Shown: positions 1 through 8,672 of the stretch, in pieces
How the letters are laid out: each line of letters begins with the position of its first letter
Position numbering within the stretch: the first letter of the stretch is position 1
Source of the DNA: Klebsiella pneumoniae
Lineage (GTDB): Bacteria; Myxococcota_A; UBA796; SXON01
Assembly (NCBI GenBank): GCA_945862325.1
Contig: CAMAXZ010000001.1
Location: 124,001-188,000, forward strand
DNA: 64,000 nucleotides
Reading direction: 5' to 3'
The notes under the pieces: generated by a model
Database searches by the model: none
Told to the model about the DNA's origin: nothing
The model's input: only the letters and a program-made list of their open reading frames with translations
Position numbers and translations under genes: made by a program

Positions 1-2
1 TG

Positions 3-215
3 TTCTACGTGTACTTCGCGCGGGCGCTCCGCCGGGGCGCATCCGTGGAGGCCGCCACCGACCTCGCCAACACGCGCTACGCGGCGCTTGCGCGCGCCGT
101 CGAGCGTGTGCTGGGCAAGTCGCGCTTCTACGCCCCGATCACGATCGCCCACACCCACGCGACGGTGGTCGGCGAGGGGGCCTTCGCGCCGCTCGGCTCG
201 GCGGCGCCGCCGTGA
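3..215 (+). CDS. C-terminal fragment of an unknown protein
   Basis: The gene runs in from the left edge, so only about 70 C-terminal residues are visible and the start is outside the window. The fragment has an aromatic start (FYVYFARALRRG), an Ala/Arg-rich helix-like stretch and a closing segment containing FYAPITIAHTHATVVGEG. I do not recognise a family. The ARALRRGASVEAA pattern faintly recalls the end of caspase/CHAT-type peptidases, but no catalytic residues are in view. The stop overlaps the GTG of the next gene by 4 bases, so the two are probably co-transcribed. Confidence 0.55.
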   Translation, partial: FYVYFARALRRGASVEAATDLANTRYAALARAVERVLGKSRFYAPITIAHTHATVVGEGAFAPLGSAAPP

Positions 216-535
216 GGGGCCGTGGGCTCGGCTGGGTGCTCGCCGCGCACGCGTTGCACGTCGTGTTGTGGGCCGGCTTCTTCGCGTTCGCCGAGCTTCG
301 GTACGCCCGCGGCGGCCCCGAGCTCCTCGTCACGGGGGCGGCGGCGTGGGTCACCGCGGCGTCCGTCGGGATGGTCGTGTGCTCCCTCGTCGGGCAACAC
401 CTCGCGGTGTCCGCGTGGCTCGAGCGGCGCGGCGGCGCGATCGGCGCGGTCGTGGTGTTCGTGATGGGCGTGCCCACGGTGTTCGTGGGCGTGGCGGAGC
501 TCGTGGTCGGCGGCGTGTTCTTCGGGGTGTGGTGA
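212..535 (+). CDS. Small multi-pass membrane protein, unknown
   Basis: This 107-residue protein consists almost entirely of hydrophobic segments, about three or four membrane helices, with short charged turns (ELRYARGG and AWLERRGG). The GTG start overlaps the preceding stop as GTGA, which supports both the start and translational coupling. No conserved domain or polar residue cluster suggests a transport or enzymatic function. It sits at the end of a plus-strand unit facing a minus-strand lipoprotein gene. It is most simply a hypothetical inner-membrane protein. Confidence 0.6.
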   Translation: MRGRGLGWVLAAHALHVVLWAGFFAFAELRYARGGPELLVTGAAAWVTAASVGMVVCSLVGQHLAVSAWLERRGGAIGAVVVFVMGVPTVFVGVAELVVGGVFFGVW

Positions 536-566
536 GGGGGCCTGCCCGAACACGACCTTGCACGCC

Positions 567-1577
567 TCAGTCGGCGGCGACGTAGCGGACGATCCGCAGC
601 TGCACGCTCGCCGCTCCGCAGTCGATCGACTCGGTCGCGTACAGGAGCAGGCGGCCGTCGGGGAGCTGCAGGAGGGCCGGGTCCATCAGCATGGTGTCAC
701 ACCCGTCGGCGCCTTCGGGCACGATCACGGGGGTCGGATCGCCGACCGGGGCGAGCGCCGGCCCGAGCTCGGCGAGGTAGATGCCCGCGGCCCCCGGGTC
801 GATGTTCGCGAGGTACATCCTCGCGCCGCCGCCCTCGAGGTACACCGGGAGCGGGTCGACGAGGTCCGGCGGCCAGAGCCCCCCCGCGCCCGCGCGGCCC
901 ACGATCGCGAGCGACGCGGGATCGACGCCGAGGTCCTTCACCCCGGTGACCCCGCGCGCGTCGAAGGAGTTCACCCACAGGACGGTCTCGGTCTCCGTCG
1001 CGAACGCCGACGGGACGCTCGCGTGCACGATGCCCTCCGCTGTCGTTCGCAACGGCTCCGGGTCGAGATCCCACGTAGAGAAGTCGGTCGATCGCGCGAC
1101 CCAGAAGGATCGCTCGATGTAGCCGCCGTCGCCCGTGATGCCTTCGACGAGGAACGTCCACCCGTCGGAGCGCGGCACGAGCGCGGCGTCGACGAGGCGC
1201 TCGCTGGCCTGCTCGCCGAAGTCCGCGGCGTCGAAGAGCACGCCGTCGTCGCTCCACGCCACGCCGTCGTCGGAGCCGTGCAACACCCGACCCGTCACCC
1301 GCGGCGAGATCGAGTTGTCCGTGGCCAACATGCCGTAGCGCCCGTCGGGCCCGACGAACACCTGAGGCACGCTCGCGTCGGCGATGACGAAGCTGTCGTC
1401 GCGCCGCCACTCCCAGCCTCGCGCGTCGGGCACGGTGAAGCGCGCGGCGTCGGCGAACCACGGCGGCGGACGAACCCCGTCCGGCGCGCCCGAGTCGCCG
1501 GGGTCGCCCGAGTCCTCTGCCGCGTCCGACGCGGGCGGCGAGCCGCACCCGAGGCCGACGAGCAGGGACCACCACAT
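567..1577 (-). CDS. Lipoprotein with GH43-like beta-propeller character
   Basis: The 336-residue protein begins with a short hydrophobic signal ending in a lipobox-like VGLGC, then a Pro/Ser/Asp-rich linker, so it is probably an exported lipoprotein. The rest is a series of beta-strand repeats, with motifs such as VPQVFVGPDGRYGM and DPALLQLPDGRLLLYA. These resemble the blade ends of five-bladed propellers of glycosyl hydrolase family 43/62/32-like proteins. No complete set of catalytic acids can be assigned by eye, so hydrolase activity is unproven. It ends close to, and convergent with, the small membrane protein gene. A TACACT box lies just upstream of the ATG on the minus strand and may be its -10 element. 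Confidence 0.7.
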   Translation of the reverse strand: MWWSLLVGLGCGSPPASDAAEDSGDPGDSGAPDGVRPPPWFADAARFTVPDARGWEWRRDDSFVIADASVPQVFVGPDGRYGMLATDNSISPRVTGRVLHGSDDGVAWSDDGVLFDAADFGEQASERLVDAALVPRSDGWTFLVEGITGDGGYIERSFWVARSTDFSTWDLDPEPLRTTAEGIVHASVPSAFATETETVLWVNSFDARGVTGVKDLGVDPASLAIVGRAGAGGLWPPDLVDPLPVYLEGGGARMYLANIDPGAAGIYLAELGPALAPVGDPTPVIVPEGADGCDTMLMDPALLQLPDGRLLLYATESIDCGAASVQLRIVRYVAAD

Positions 1578-1671
1578 GCGCGGTAGTGTACCTCAGCGAA
1601 CCCGCTTCGGACGCACGGGCGCGCCGCGCGTCGGCAGCCGGGGACGTTACGACGCGCGCGGCGGAGTTTTC

Positions 1672-2262
1672 ATGTCGCTCACCCTTACGTACTTCGACTT
1701 CGACGGATCGCGCGGCCTCGAGTGCCGGCTCGCCCTCACCGTCGCCGGGATCCCCTACACCGACGAGCGAATCGACCGCCCGACGTGGCTCGCGCGCAAG
1801 CCGAGCACGCCGTTCGGCGCGCTGCCGGTGCTCTCCGACGGCGAGCGCGCGCTCGTGCAGTCGAACGCGATCCTCACGTGGATTGGCCGCGGGCACGGCC
1901 TTCACCCCGCGGACCCGTGGCGTGCCGCGGAGCACGAGGCGGTGATGCAGTCCGTCGAGGACCTCCGCTACAAGCTCCCGAGCCCCAAGGACGACGCCGA
2001 GAAGAAGGCCGCGCGCGAGGCGTTCGCCGCCGGCTGGCTCGCGCAGTGGGCGGGGTCGTTGTCGACGCGGATCGTCGGGCCCTTCCTCGAGGGGGCCGAC
2101 CTGCACGTGGCCGACCTCAAGCTGTTCGTCATCCTCCGCGCCGTGCGGACCAACACCTACGATCACCTTCCCGGCACGGTGCTCGACGCCGCGCCGACGG
2201 TCCTGGCGCTGCACGACGCGGTCGCGGCGCACCCGAAGGTCGTCGCGTACTTCGCGAAGTGA
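1672..2262 (+). CDS. Glutathione S-transferase family protein (sigma-like)
   Basis: The 196-residue product has the two-domain layout of soluble glutathione S-transferases. An N-terminal thioredoxin-like domain contains TYFDFDGSRG, with Tyr7 at the position of the sigma/alpha-class catalytic tyrosine. The cis-proline region FGALPVL and the glutathione gamma-glutamyl site QSNAIL follow. The all-helical C-terminal domain contains the N-capping-like sequence LHVADLKLF. Length is typical (about 200). The ATG at 1672 is chosen because homologous sequence starts there; the frame is open further upstream but that part is low-complexity. The product should be a cytoplasmic glutathione-conjugating or isomerase enzyme of unknown substrate. 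Confidence 0.85.
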   Translation: MSLTLTYFDFDGSRGLECRLALTVAGIPYTDERIDRPTWLARKPSTPFGALPVLSDGERALVQSNAILTWIGRGHGLHPADPWRAAEHEAVMQSVEDLRYKLPSPKDDAEKKAAREAFAAGWLAQWAGSLSTRIVGPFLEGADLHVADLKLFVILRAVRTNTYDHLPGTVLDAAPTVLALHDAVAAHPKVVAYFAK

Positions 2263-2397
2263 ACGGCTCGCCGTCAGGGACCTGCAATTCTTCGTGAACG
2301 GTCACAGGCGGCGCGGATCGCCCCCCCGTCCACCCGCGAGTTCGTCGGCGTTTGGCTCGCCGTCGCCGCCCAGAGCTTCGGCGGCCCGGCGGCGCAG

Positions 2398-3648
2398 GTG
2401 GCGGTGATGCACCGCATCGTGGTCGTGGAGAAGGGCTGGGTGGGCGAGCAGCGGTACCTGCGGGCGCTGAACTACTGCATGCTGCTGCCTGGCCCCGAAG
2501 CGCAACAGTTGGCGACCTATCTGGGCTGGCTGCTCCTCGGGGTGCGCGGCGGGCTCGTCGCCGGAGGGCTCTTCATCCTGCCGGGCGCCGTGAGCCTCGG
2601 CGTCCTGAGCGCGCTCTACGTGCTCGGGCGCGACCTGCCGCTGGTGGCGGGGGCCCTGGCGGGCGTTCAGTCCGTCGCGCTGGCGCTTGTGCTGGAGGCC
2701 GTGCTGCGGCTGCAGAGACGGGCGCTCACCGGCCCCGCGGAGCGGATCCTCGCCGTGCTGAGCTTCGCGGCGCTGGCGCTGTTCGGCGCGCCGTTTCCGC
2801 TGGTCGTGGTCGCGGCGGCCGTGGTCGGCGCGCTGCGCCCACGCGCGGTCGAGGTGGTGGCGGGCGCAGACGACGCCCTCATCGACCGCCTCCTCGCCCA
2901 GGGGCCGCTGGAGCGTCTTCGGCCGCGCGTGGGGTCGACGATCCGCACGGCCTCGGTTTGGTTGACGATTTGGTTGGGGCCGATCGGGGCCCTCGCGCTG
3001 GGGCTCGGTCCGGATGCCCTGTTCACGCGCCTCGCGATGTTCTTCGCCCAGGCCGCCGTGGTCACCTTCGGCGGCGCGTACGCGCTGCTCGCGTGGGTGG
3101 CCCAACACGCGGTGGCCGAGCAGGGCTGGTTGAGCACCGGCGAGATGCTCGACGGGCTGGCGATGGCGGAGACCACGCCGGGCCCGCTCATCCAGATCGT
3201 GCAGTTCGTCGGCTTTCTGGCGGCCTGGCGGGAGCCGGGCGCGCTCGACCGTTGGGCGGCGGCGGGGCTGGGGTCGCTCGTCACGGTGTGGGTGACCTTC
3301 GCGCCCAGCTTCCTCTGGGTGTTCGTCGGCGCGCCGTGGATGGAGCGCGTGGCCGGCCAGCCGCGGCTACAGGGGGCGTTGCGGGGGGTGACGGCGGCCG
3401 TGGTGGGCGTGATCGCGCACCTCGGGGCCTGGACCGCGGTTCACGTGTGGTTTCGGGAAGTGCCGACGGCCGACGGCTGGGTGCGGGTGCCGATCCCGGT
3501 GTGGAGCTCGGTCGACCCGATCGCCGTGACGCTCGCCCTGCTCGCGGGCGTGGCGGCGCTGCGCGTGCGCGCCTCCATGCTTGCGCTGGTGGGCGGCGGC
3601 GCCGCGGCGGGGGTGCTCGCTTGGGCGGCGGTGGGCTGGGTGGGGTAG
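2398..3648 (+). CDS. chrA: Chromate transporter ChrA, start uncertain
   Basis: This is a long-chain, two-half CHR-family transporter that exports chromate from the cytoplasm. The N-terminal half has the family block EKGWVGEQRYL followed by LLPGPEAQQLATYLGWLL; the second half repeats the pattern with VTFGGAYALLAWV and TTPGPLIQ. About ten membrane segments are visible. Recognisable family sequence, including SFGGPAAQ, begins upstream of the first ordinary in-frame start (GTG at 2398), at least from 2341. Back to the glutathione transferase stop at 2260-2262, which is in the same frame, there is no ATG, GTG or TTG. The true start is therefore either a rare ATT (2287) or ATC (2317), or GTG 2294 in another frame joined by one extra C in the 7-C run near 2321. 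The coordinates given are the conservative minimum. Confidence 0.8.
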   Translation: MAVMHRIVVVEKGWVGEQRYLRALNYCMLLPGPEAQQLATYLGWLLLGVRGGLVAGGLFILPGAVSLGVLSALYVLGRDLPLVAGALAGVQSVALALVLEAVLRLQRRALTGPAERILAVLSFAALALFGAPFPLVVVAAAVVGALRPRAVEVVAGADDALIDRLLAQGPLERLRPRVGSTIRTASVWLTIWLGPIGALALGLGPDALFTRLAMFFAQAAVVTFGGAYALLAWVAQHAVAEQGWLSTGEMLDGLAMAETTPGPLIQIVQFVGFLAAWREPGALDRWAAAGLGSLVTVWVTFAPSFLWVFVGAPWMERVAGQPRLQGALRGVTAAVVGVIAHLGAWTAVHVWFREVPTADGWVRVPIPVWSSVDPIAVTLALLAGVAALRVRASMLALVGGGAAAGVLAWAAVGWVG

Positions 3649-3744
3649 TCGGGCGCTGGCCATGCGGTTGGCCTACCACTCTGGTGAGAGCCCGCGCGCG
3701 GTGCGCATGGGAGACAGCGGACGAAGATCGCCGGCGCTGAGGTA

Positions 3745-3774
3745 TTGACGCGCCCGGAGGCGATCGCGTAGACT
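3745..3774 (+). promoter_or_regulatory. Sigma-70-like promoter of the dynamin operon
   Basis: TTGACG at 3745-3750 and TAGACT at 3769-3774 are separated by 18 bases, close to the housekeeping -35/-10 consensus and unusual in DNA this rich in G+C. The ATG of the first dynamin gene follows at 3795, preceded by the ribosome binding site GGAGAAGG at 3783-3790. No obvious operator palindrome lies between them. Identified by eye; not tested. Confidence 0.55.
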
Positions 3775-3794
3775 CCGCGGACGGAGAAGGTGTC

Positions 3795-5882
3795 ATGGAA
3801 TCATCGGCTTCCTTGGGCGAACACCGTCGATTGTCGGCAGACGTGCTGCACTCGTTGCGGGACCTCCAACGCCATGCGTCCACGCTTTCGCTCGCCGAGG
3901 TCGACACACGCGTGACCGAGGTGATCCGACGGATTGAAGCGGAAGTGTTCCGCGTCGCGGTCGTCGGCGAGTTCAAGCGCGGGAAGAGCACGTTGATCAA
4001 TGCGCTCCTCGGACAGGAAATCCTCCCGGCCGACATCCTGCCGTGTTCGGCCACGCTCAATCGCGTGACGTATGGCCTGACGCCGCGGGTCGAATTGGTG
4101 TACAGACCGGACGCTTCAGGCAAGCGGCGCGTTGAGCAAATCGCGCCCGAGGCGCTCGCCGACCACGTCACCAAACTGAATCCTCTCTCAGAGCAGCGCG
4201 CGGCGAACATTGAGGAGGCAATTGTCTACCACCCGGTCAAATATTGTCGGGACAAGGCCGACATCATCGACACCCCGGGGCTGAACGACGACGAGGCGAT
4301 GACCCGCATCACGCTCGAGGAGCTGCCGCGGGTCGACGCGGCCATCATGGTGATCCTGGCGCAGTCTCCGTTCTCAGGTTTTGAGGCTGATTTCCTTAAT
4401 CGCCTACTAACGCACGACCTCGCCCGCGTAATCTTCGTGGTGAATCGCATCGACGAGATCCGTCGCGAGCCTGACCGAGAGCGCATCATTGCGGTGGTGC
4501 GGGACCGCATCGTGAAGGCGCTGCACGCGCGCGCGGCGGACCTCCACGGCGCGGGGACGCCCGAAGCGCAGGCCCTCATCGACAAGGCCGGCACGCCGCG
4601 CGTCTTCGGCCTCTCGGCGGCCGAAGCGCTCGATGCGCGCCTCACGGACGACGGCGCATTGCTTGAGAAGAGTCGCTTCCCGGCGTTCGAGGCGGCGCTG
4701 GAGCGTGTGCTCGCGGTCGAGCGGGGCCTTGCCACGCTGTTGATGATGACCGAGGCTGGGGTGTCGGCTGCCCGGAAGATCCTCGCTCAAGCGTCCATCC
4801 GCCGCGGCTCGATGGCCATGCGCGGCGAAGATTTCGAGGCCGCGTACAACAAGACGATGGCCGAGCTCGATCAGATGCGTTCCGACCTTTCGGCGGAGTT
4901 GACGCGCATCGACCGTGCGAGCCGCCACCTTCAGGACACCTTGCGGCCACGGGCGCACGCCCTTCCCCACGTGCTCATTCGAGAGGCCAACGCGGCGATC
5001 GACGCGTTCCAGCTGAACCCGGACGACCTGCATCGAACCCGCGTCGAGGAGACCACCAAACGGATGTCCCGGGCCGTTCTGGAACGCGTTCAGAACGCCG
5101 CGCGAAACGAGTCCGAGCGGCTCCAGTCGGAGATCGAGGCGGGGCTGCAGGCGGAGATCGCGCGGCTCGTGGATTTCGGCGCGCGCTTGGAAGCCGAGCT
5201 GGCCTCGATCGAGGTGCGCTTCCAGCCGCCCGCCGACGTCGGCGAGGGTTACAACGCGGGCATCACCGCGGGCGCAGGCGCGGTCGTCGCAGGCGTCGGC
5301 GGCTGGCTCGTGGGCGGCGTGCTGAGCGGGGCGTTCACCGGCTATCAGGTGGCCGGTATTCGCGGGGCGGCGGCCGGTGCGGCCGCCGGAGCCGCTGCGG
5401 GGTTTGGCGCCGTGGTGGCGGGCGGGCTGCTCATCGGCGTGCTCGGCTTGCCCGTCACGTGGCCGGTGGTGATCCCTACCCTCATCATGAGTGGTATCGC
5501 ATCGAGCTTCGGCGCCCGGTGGTTTACGCGGATGATGTTCAGCGGAGAGCAGATCCAGCGGTTCCGAGACAGCTTCCGGAACACGGTCATCGCGCAGCTC
5601 GAAGAAGATTCGGCGACCCGCGTCGCTCAGGTCGAGAGGGGCATCAATGACCAGGTGTCCGGGACGTTCGCGGCGCTGCGCCAACGGGTCCAATCGGACC
5701 TTGGTGGGGTGGTCGAGCAGACGCAGCGTACACTCGACGATCTGCGCGCGCAGCGGACTCGGGCCGTCGCGCATCGGGAACAGGAACGCTCGGACCTCGA
5801 TCAAGTGACCGCGGAGGCCGCTCGGATCGAAGAGCACCTGCGCGCGCTGACCGCCCGGCTTAGGGGCATGGCCGCCCAATGA
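3795..5882 (+). CDS. Dynamin-like GTPase 1 with membrane-inserting segment
   Basis: A 695-residue bacterial dynamin-like protein. The G domain shows G1 GEFKRGKST (residues 58-66), a G2-type threonine near 87, G3 DTPG (159-162) and G4 NRID (217-220). A long helical stalk follows. A strongly hydrophobic, Gly/Ala-rich region at about residues 485-565 looks like a paired membrane insertion (paddle), and helical coiled-coil sequence closes the protein. Known relatives (BDLP, DynA, LeoA) bind GTP, assemble on membranes and remodel or fuse them. This gene opens a five-gene operon behind a clear promoter and overlaps the peptidase gene by 4 bases (ATGA). Its G domain is clearly related to that of the last gene of the operon, suggesting duplication. 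The DNA is visibly less G+C-extreme than its neighbours. Confidence 0.88.
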   Translation: MESSASLGEHRRLSADVLHSLRDLQRHASTLSLAEVDTRVTEVIRRIEAEVFRVAVVGEFKRGKSTLINALLGQEILPADILPCSATLNRVTYGLTPRVELVYRPDASGKRRVEQIAPEALADHVTKLNPLSEQRAANIEEAIVYHPVKYCRDKADIIDTPGLNDDEAMTRITLEELPRVDAAIMVILAQSPFSGFEADFLNRLLTHDLARVIFVVNRIDEIRREPDRERIIAVVRDRIVKALHARAADLHGAGTPEAQALIDKAGTPRVFGLSAAEALDARLTDDGALLEKSRFPAFEAALERVLAVERGLATLLMMTEAGVSAARKILAQASIRRGSMAMRGEDFEAAYNKTMAELDQMRSDLSAELTRIDRASRHLQDTLRPRAHALPHVLIREANAAIDAFQLNPDDLHRTRVEETTKRMSRAVLERVQNAARNESERLQSEIEAGLQAEIARLVDFGARLEAELASIEVRFQPPADVGEGYNAGITAGAGAVVAGVGGWLVGGVLSGAFTGYQVAGIRGAAAGAAAGAAAGFGAVVAGGLLIGVLGLPVTWPVVIPTLIMSGIASSFGARWFTRMMFSGEQIQRFRDSFRNTVIAQLEEDSATRVAQVERGINDQVSGTFAALRQRVQSDLGGVVEQTQRTLDDLRAQRTRAVAHREQERSDLDQVTAEAARIEEHLRALTARLRGMAAQ

Positions 5883-6838
5883 CCCGCGGCAACCCGACGC
5901 AACGGGTCTCCACGCGGTTCGAGGACTGGGTGGAGCGGCGCACCAGACGGCAGCGCGCACACCTCCGGGAGGGCGTGCCCGATTATGCGTTCTCGCTCGA
6001 CATGTCGATTCGGCGTCAGATGGAGTCGCTCGGCCCGCTTCGTGCGCTGGCGCAGTCCATCAACGCGGGCACCGTGCCCATCCAACGCGCCCTCCACGAG
6101 GTGAACGGGGTGGCCACCAGTCCCACACAGCTCCCCAATGTGCACGGAATCGGCGTGGCGTGCGCGGAGCGCCTCGGCATCGGAGTGCCGCAGATCTTCA
6201 TCGTGCAGAATCCGATCCTGAACGCCTTCACATACGCCACCAACGACGTGGATCAGGTCATCGTCCTGACGAGCGGGCTCGTGGGCGCCCTCGACGAGGA
6301 CGAGCTTCGATTCGTGATTGGTCACGAGTGCGGTCACATTCACAACCGCCACGTCGTGTACAACACGCTCTGGGAGATTCTGACGAACGTGCTCGCGCAG
6401 CAGGTACTCGTGCGAAGCCTGTCTTTCCTCGGGCCTGTCGGATGGCTCGCCACCGCGGTTTTCACACTCGGTACACGACTCGTGTTCGGGCGCTGGCACC
6501 GGTGCGCGGAGTTCACGTGTGACCGCGCGGGCCTGATCTGCGCGACGGATCCCGACGCCGGCGACCGCGTGAACGCGAAGCTCAACATGGGCAGCGTTGG
6601 CGATCTCGAGGGCTTCAACGCGGGCGAATACGAGCGCCAGACCAAGACCTACACGAACAGCTGGCTTCGTTTTACGGAACTGCTCGAGTCACACCCGCCC
6701 GGCCCGCGACGCGCCCACGCGATCCGGCTGTTCAAGGATTCCGACGTGTTTCGCTCTTGGCGCCCGGACCTCGACGTCGAGCGTCCGCCGCGTCCGCTCG
6801 CGGAAGTCGACGCCGAGATCGAGAAGATCTTCCTTTGA
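5879..6838 (+). CDS. M48-family zinc metallopeptidase
   Basis: The 319-residue protein carries the M48 signature HECGH at residues 149-153 (two His zinc ligands and the catalytic Glu) and a third ligand, probably Glu211, in CAEFTCDRAG. The sequence between them contains a hydrophobic stretch (LGPVGWLATAVFTLG) long enough to enter or cross the membrane, as in HtpX/Oma1-type enzymes. There is no signal peptide, so the active site is probably cytoplasmic or at the inner membrane face. It is encoded between two dynamin-like genes with a 4-base overlap upstream. Homologues of this fold cleave misfolded or regulatory membrane proteins; the nearby GTPases are the obvious candidate substrates or partners, which is inference. 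Confidence 0.88.
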   Translation: MTRGNPTQRVSTRFEDWVERRTRRQRAHLREGVPDYAFSLDMSIRRQMESLGPLRALAQSINAGTVPIQRALHEVNGVATSPTQLPNVHGIGVACAERLGIGVPQIFIVQNPILNAFTYATNDVDQVIVLTSGLVGALDEDELRFVIGHECGHIHNRHVVYNTLWEILTNVLAQQVLVRSLSFLGPVGWLATAVFTLGTRLVFGRWHRCAEFTCDRAGLICATDPDAGDRVNAKLNMGSVGDLEGFNAGEYERQTKTYTNSWLRFTELLESHPPGPRRAHAIRLFKDSDVFRSWRPDLDVERPPRPLAEVDAEIEKIFL

Positions 6839-6851
6839 CCCGGAGATGGTG

Positions 6852-8672
6852 ATGCCGGAGATCGATAAGCGCGTCGTCCGGTACGGCGCGGAGTCGCATG
6901 TCAAGGCGATCATCGCGGAGCTGGACGGCCTGCTCCGTGCGCTCGAGCAGCCTGCTTGGCGCGAAGCGCTCGGCGAGGATTGGCTAGCCGCCGCGTCCGT
7001 GCGCCTCGGAGTCGCGACGGCGCGGTTCGAGGAACCCTTCCGCCTCCTCGTTCTTGGGGACTTCAAACGCGGGAAGAGCACCCTGGTCAACGCTCTCCTC
7101 GGTCGTCCCGTCGTCACCATGGACATTGCCCCGGAGACGATGGTCATCACTGAGATCCGAGCTGGAGCGACGCTCCGCTGCGAGGCGGTCCTGGAAGACG
7201 GAGGCGTCGCCACGCTGAGCCCCGACGAACTGCCAAGCGAGCGGCTCGTGCAAATACTCGACAACCTGCCGGCGCGCTGCGCGCTCGTACGCATCGAGGC
7301 CCCGTTCACGCGGTGGGGCGACGTCGTGATCATCGACAGCCCGGGCACCGGGGATCTCGGATGGCGCTTCGATCGACGCGTACAGGAGTACCTGCCGCGA
7401 GCGGACGCCGTCATCCAGGTCGTGACCGCGCTCTCCCCCCTGAGCGAGTCGGAACGTTCATTTCTCCGGGTCGCCTTGCGCCCGCTGGACCTGACGAAGG
7501 TGACGTTCGTGGTCAATCAGTCCGACCTCGTCGCGTCGGACGCGGACATCGAGCGAGTCGTCGATCGGGTCCGCGAGTCGGTGCTGCCTCTCTTCCCCAC
7601 CGGCGAGGTGTTCCCGGTCAGTGCGGTCCACGCGTTCGCCAAGGCGACCGCTGGCGAGTTGCCCGCCCCGAAGCTCGCAGACCGGCTGGACGCCGAGTTC
7701 GCGCAGTTGGTCGACGCGCTTGAGCGGCGCGTGTACTTGAACCGCGACGTCGTTCGTAACGAACGCGGCGCGAACGAAGCCGTTGTGTCGCTGCACGCCC
7801 TTGGCGCGGAGGTGCAGGCGATGCGCGCGGCGCTCGGGCGCGACCGTGCCTCACTCGAGGCAGCACGGGCCAGATTGACTGACGGAGACGCTGCCGCGCG
7901 GGCCGCGATCGACGCACGTGAGAGCCAGCTCCGCGATGCGGTGAACGAGATGTCGACCCAGGCGCGACGGTGGATGGACGAGCTCGTGGACCGCCTGGCG
8001 GCCGATCTGCTACCAACCCTCGGCCGGATGGCGTACACCGACATTCAGCGACACTTCCCTTTCTTCGTCGCGGAAACCCTGCGCGACGGGCTGACGGCGA
8101 GTGTCGATGCGCACCAGCCGACCATCTCGGCGTTGATGAACGATCTCGCGGATGCCCCGGACGGCGCGCCCTCGACGGAATCGACGGTCGACGGGACCAT
8201 CGACGCGGCCGCGGCTGCCATCGGCTTCCAAACTCCATCGTGGACGTTCGTGGACCACGTCCACGTCGTGGCGAACGTTGTTGGCCTCTTGGCCGGACCG
8301 GTCGTTCACCTCTTGGTCCGCGCGGCGGCCGGTGCGACCGACGCGGCTCAAGCGTCGCAGCGCGGGGAGGAGCTTCGTCGCCGAGTGGAATCGGCCTTCC
8401 CCGACTTGCGGATGCAAGTCGCCGAGGCCGTGAAGGCCGCTTACGCCAGTTTGGCGGATGCACTCGTGGTCACGCTCCGCGAGGCCCAGGAGAAGGAGCG
8501 GTTCCGCCTTCGGCGGGAGCTGGATCAAGCGTTGACCGCTCACCGACACGGCGACGAGCGTGTGGCGGAGCACCTCACGGCGCTCGGTGCGGTGGGCCGA
8601 CGCCTCGCGCTCGCCGAGCAGTCCGTGTCGGCGGCGCGGGTCGCGATGCAACAGGTCGCGGGCCGACCATGA
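6852..8672 (+). CDS. Dynamin-like GTPase 2
   Basis: About 606 residues. The G domain has G1 GDFKRGKST (69-77), G3 DSPG (162-165) and G4 NQSD (222-225), so nucleotide binding looks intact. A helical stalk follows, then one hydrophobic segment near residues 470-495 (VVANVVGLLAGPVVHLLV) and an Arg/Glu-rich C-terminal helix. It is more distant from the other two dynamins here than they are from each other. The start is ATG 6852 because GGAG (6842-6845) lies six bases before it; ATG 6846 and GTG 6849 are alternatives. It begins 13 bases after the peptidase gene and overlaps the next gene by 4 bases, which fits an obligate multi-GTPase assembly. Confidence 0.87.
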   Translation: MPEIDKRVVRYGAESHVKAIIAELDGLLRALEQPAWREALGEDWLAAASVRLGVATARFEEPFRLLVLGDFKRGKSTLVNALLGRPVVTMDIAPETMVITEIRAGATLRCEAVLEDGGVATLSPDELPSERLVQILDNLPARCALVRIEAPFTRWGDVVIIDSPGTGDLGWRFDRRVQEYLPRADAVIQVVTALSPLSESERSFLRVALRPLDLTKVTFVVNQSDLVASDADIERVVDRVRESVLPLFPTGEVFPVSAVHAFAKATAGELPAPKLADRLDAEFAQLVDALERRVYLNRDVVRNERGANEAVVSLHALGAEVQAMRAALGRDRASLEAARARLTDGDAAARAAIDARESQLRDAVNEMSTQARRWMDELVDRLAADLLPTLGRMAYTDIQRHFPFFVAETLRDGLTASVDAHQPTISALMNDLADAPDGAPSTESTVDGTIDAAAAAIGFQTPSWTFVDHVHVVANVVGLLAGPVVHLLVRAAAGATDAAQASQRGEELRRRVESAFPDLRMQVAEAVKAAYASLADALVVTLREAQEKERFRLRRELDQALTAHRHGDERVAEHLTALGAVGRRLALAEQSVSAARVAMQQVAGRP

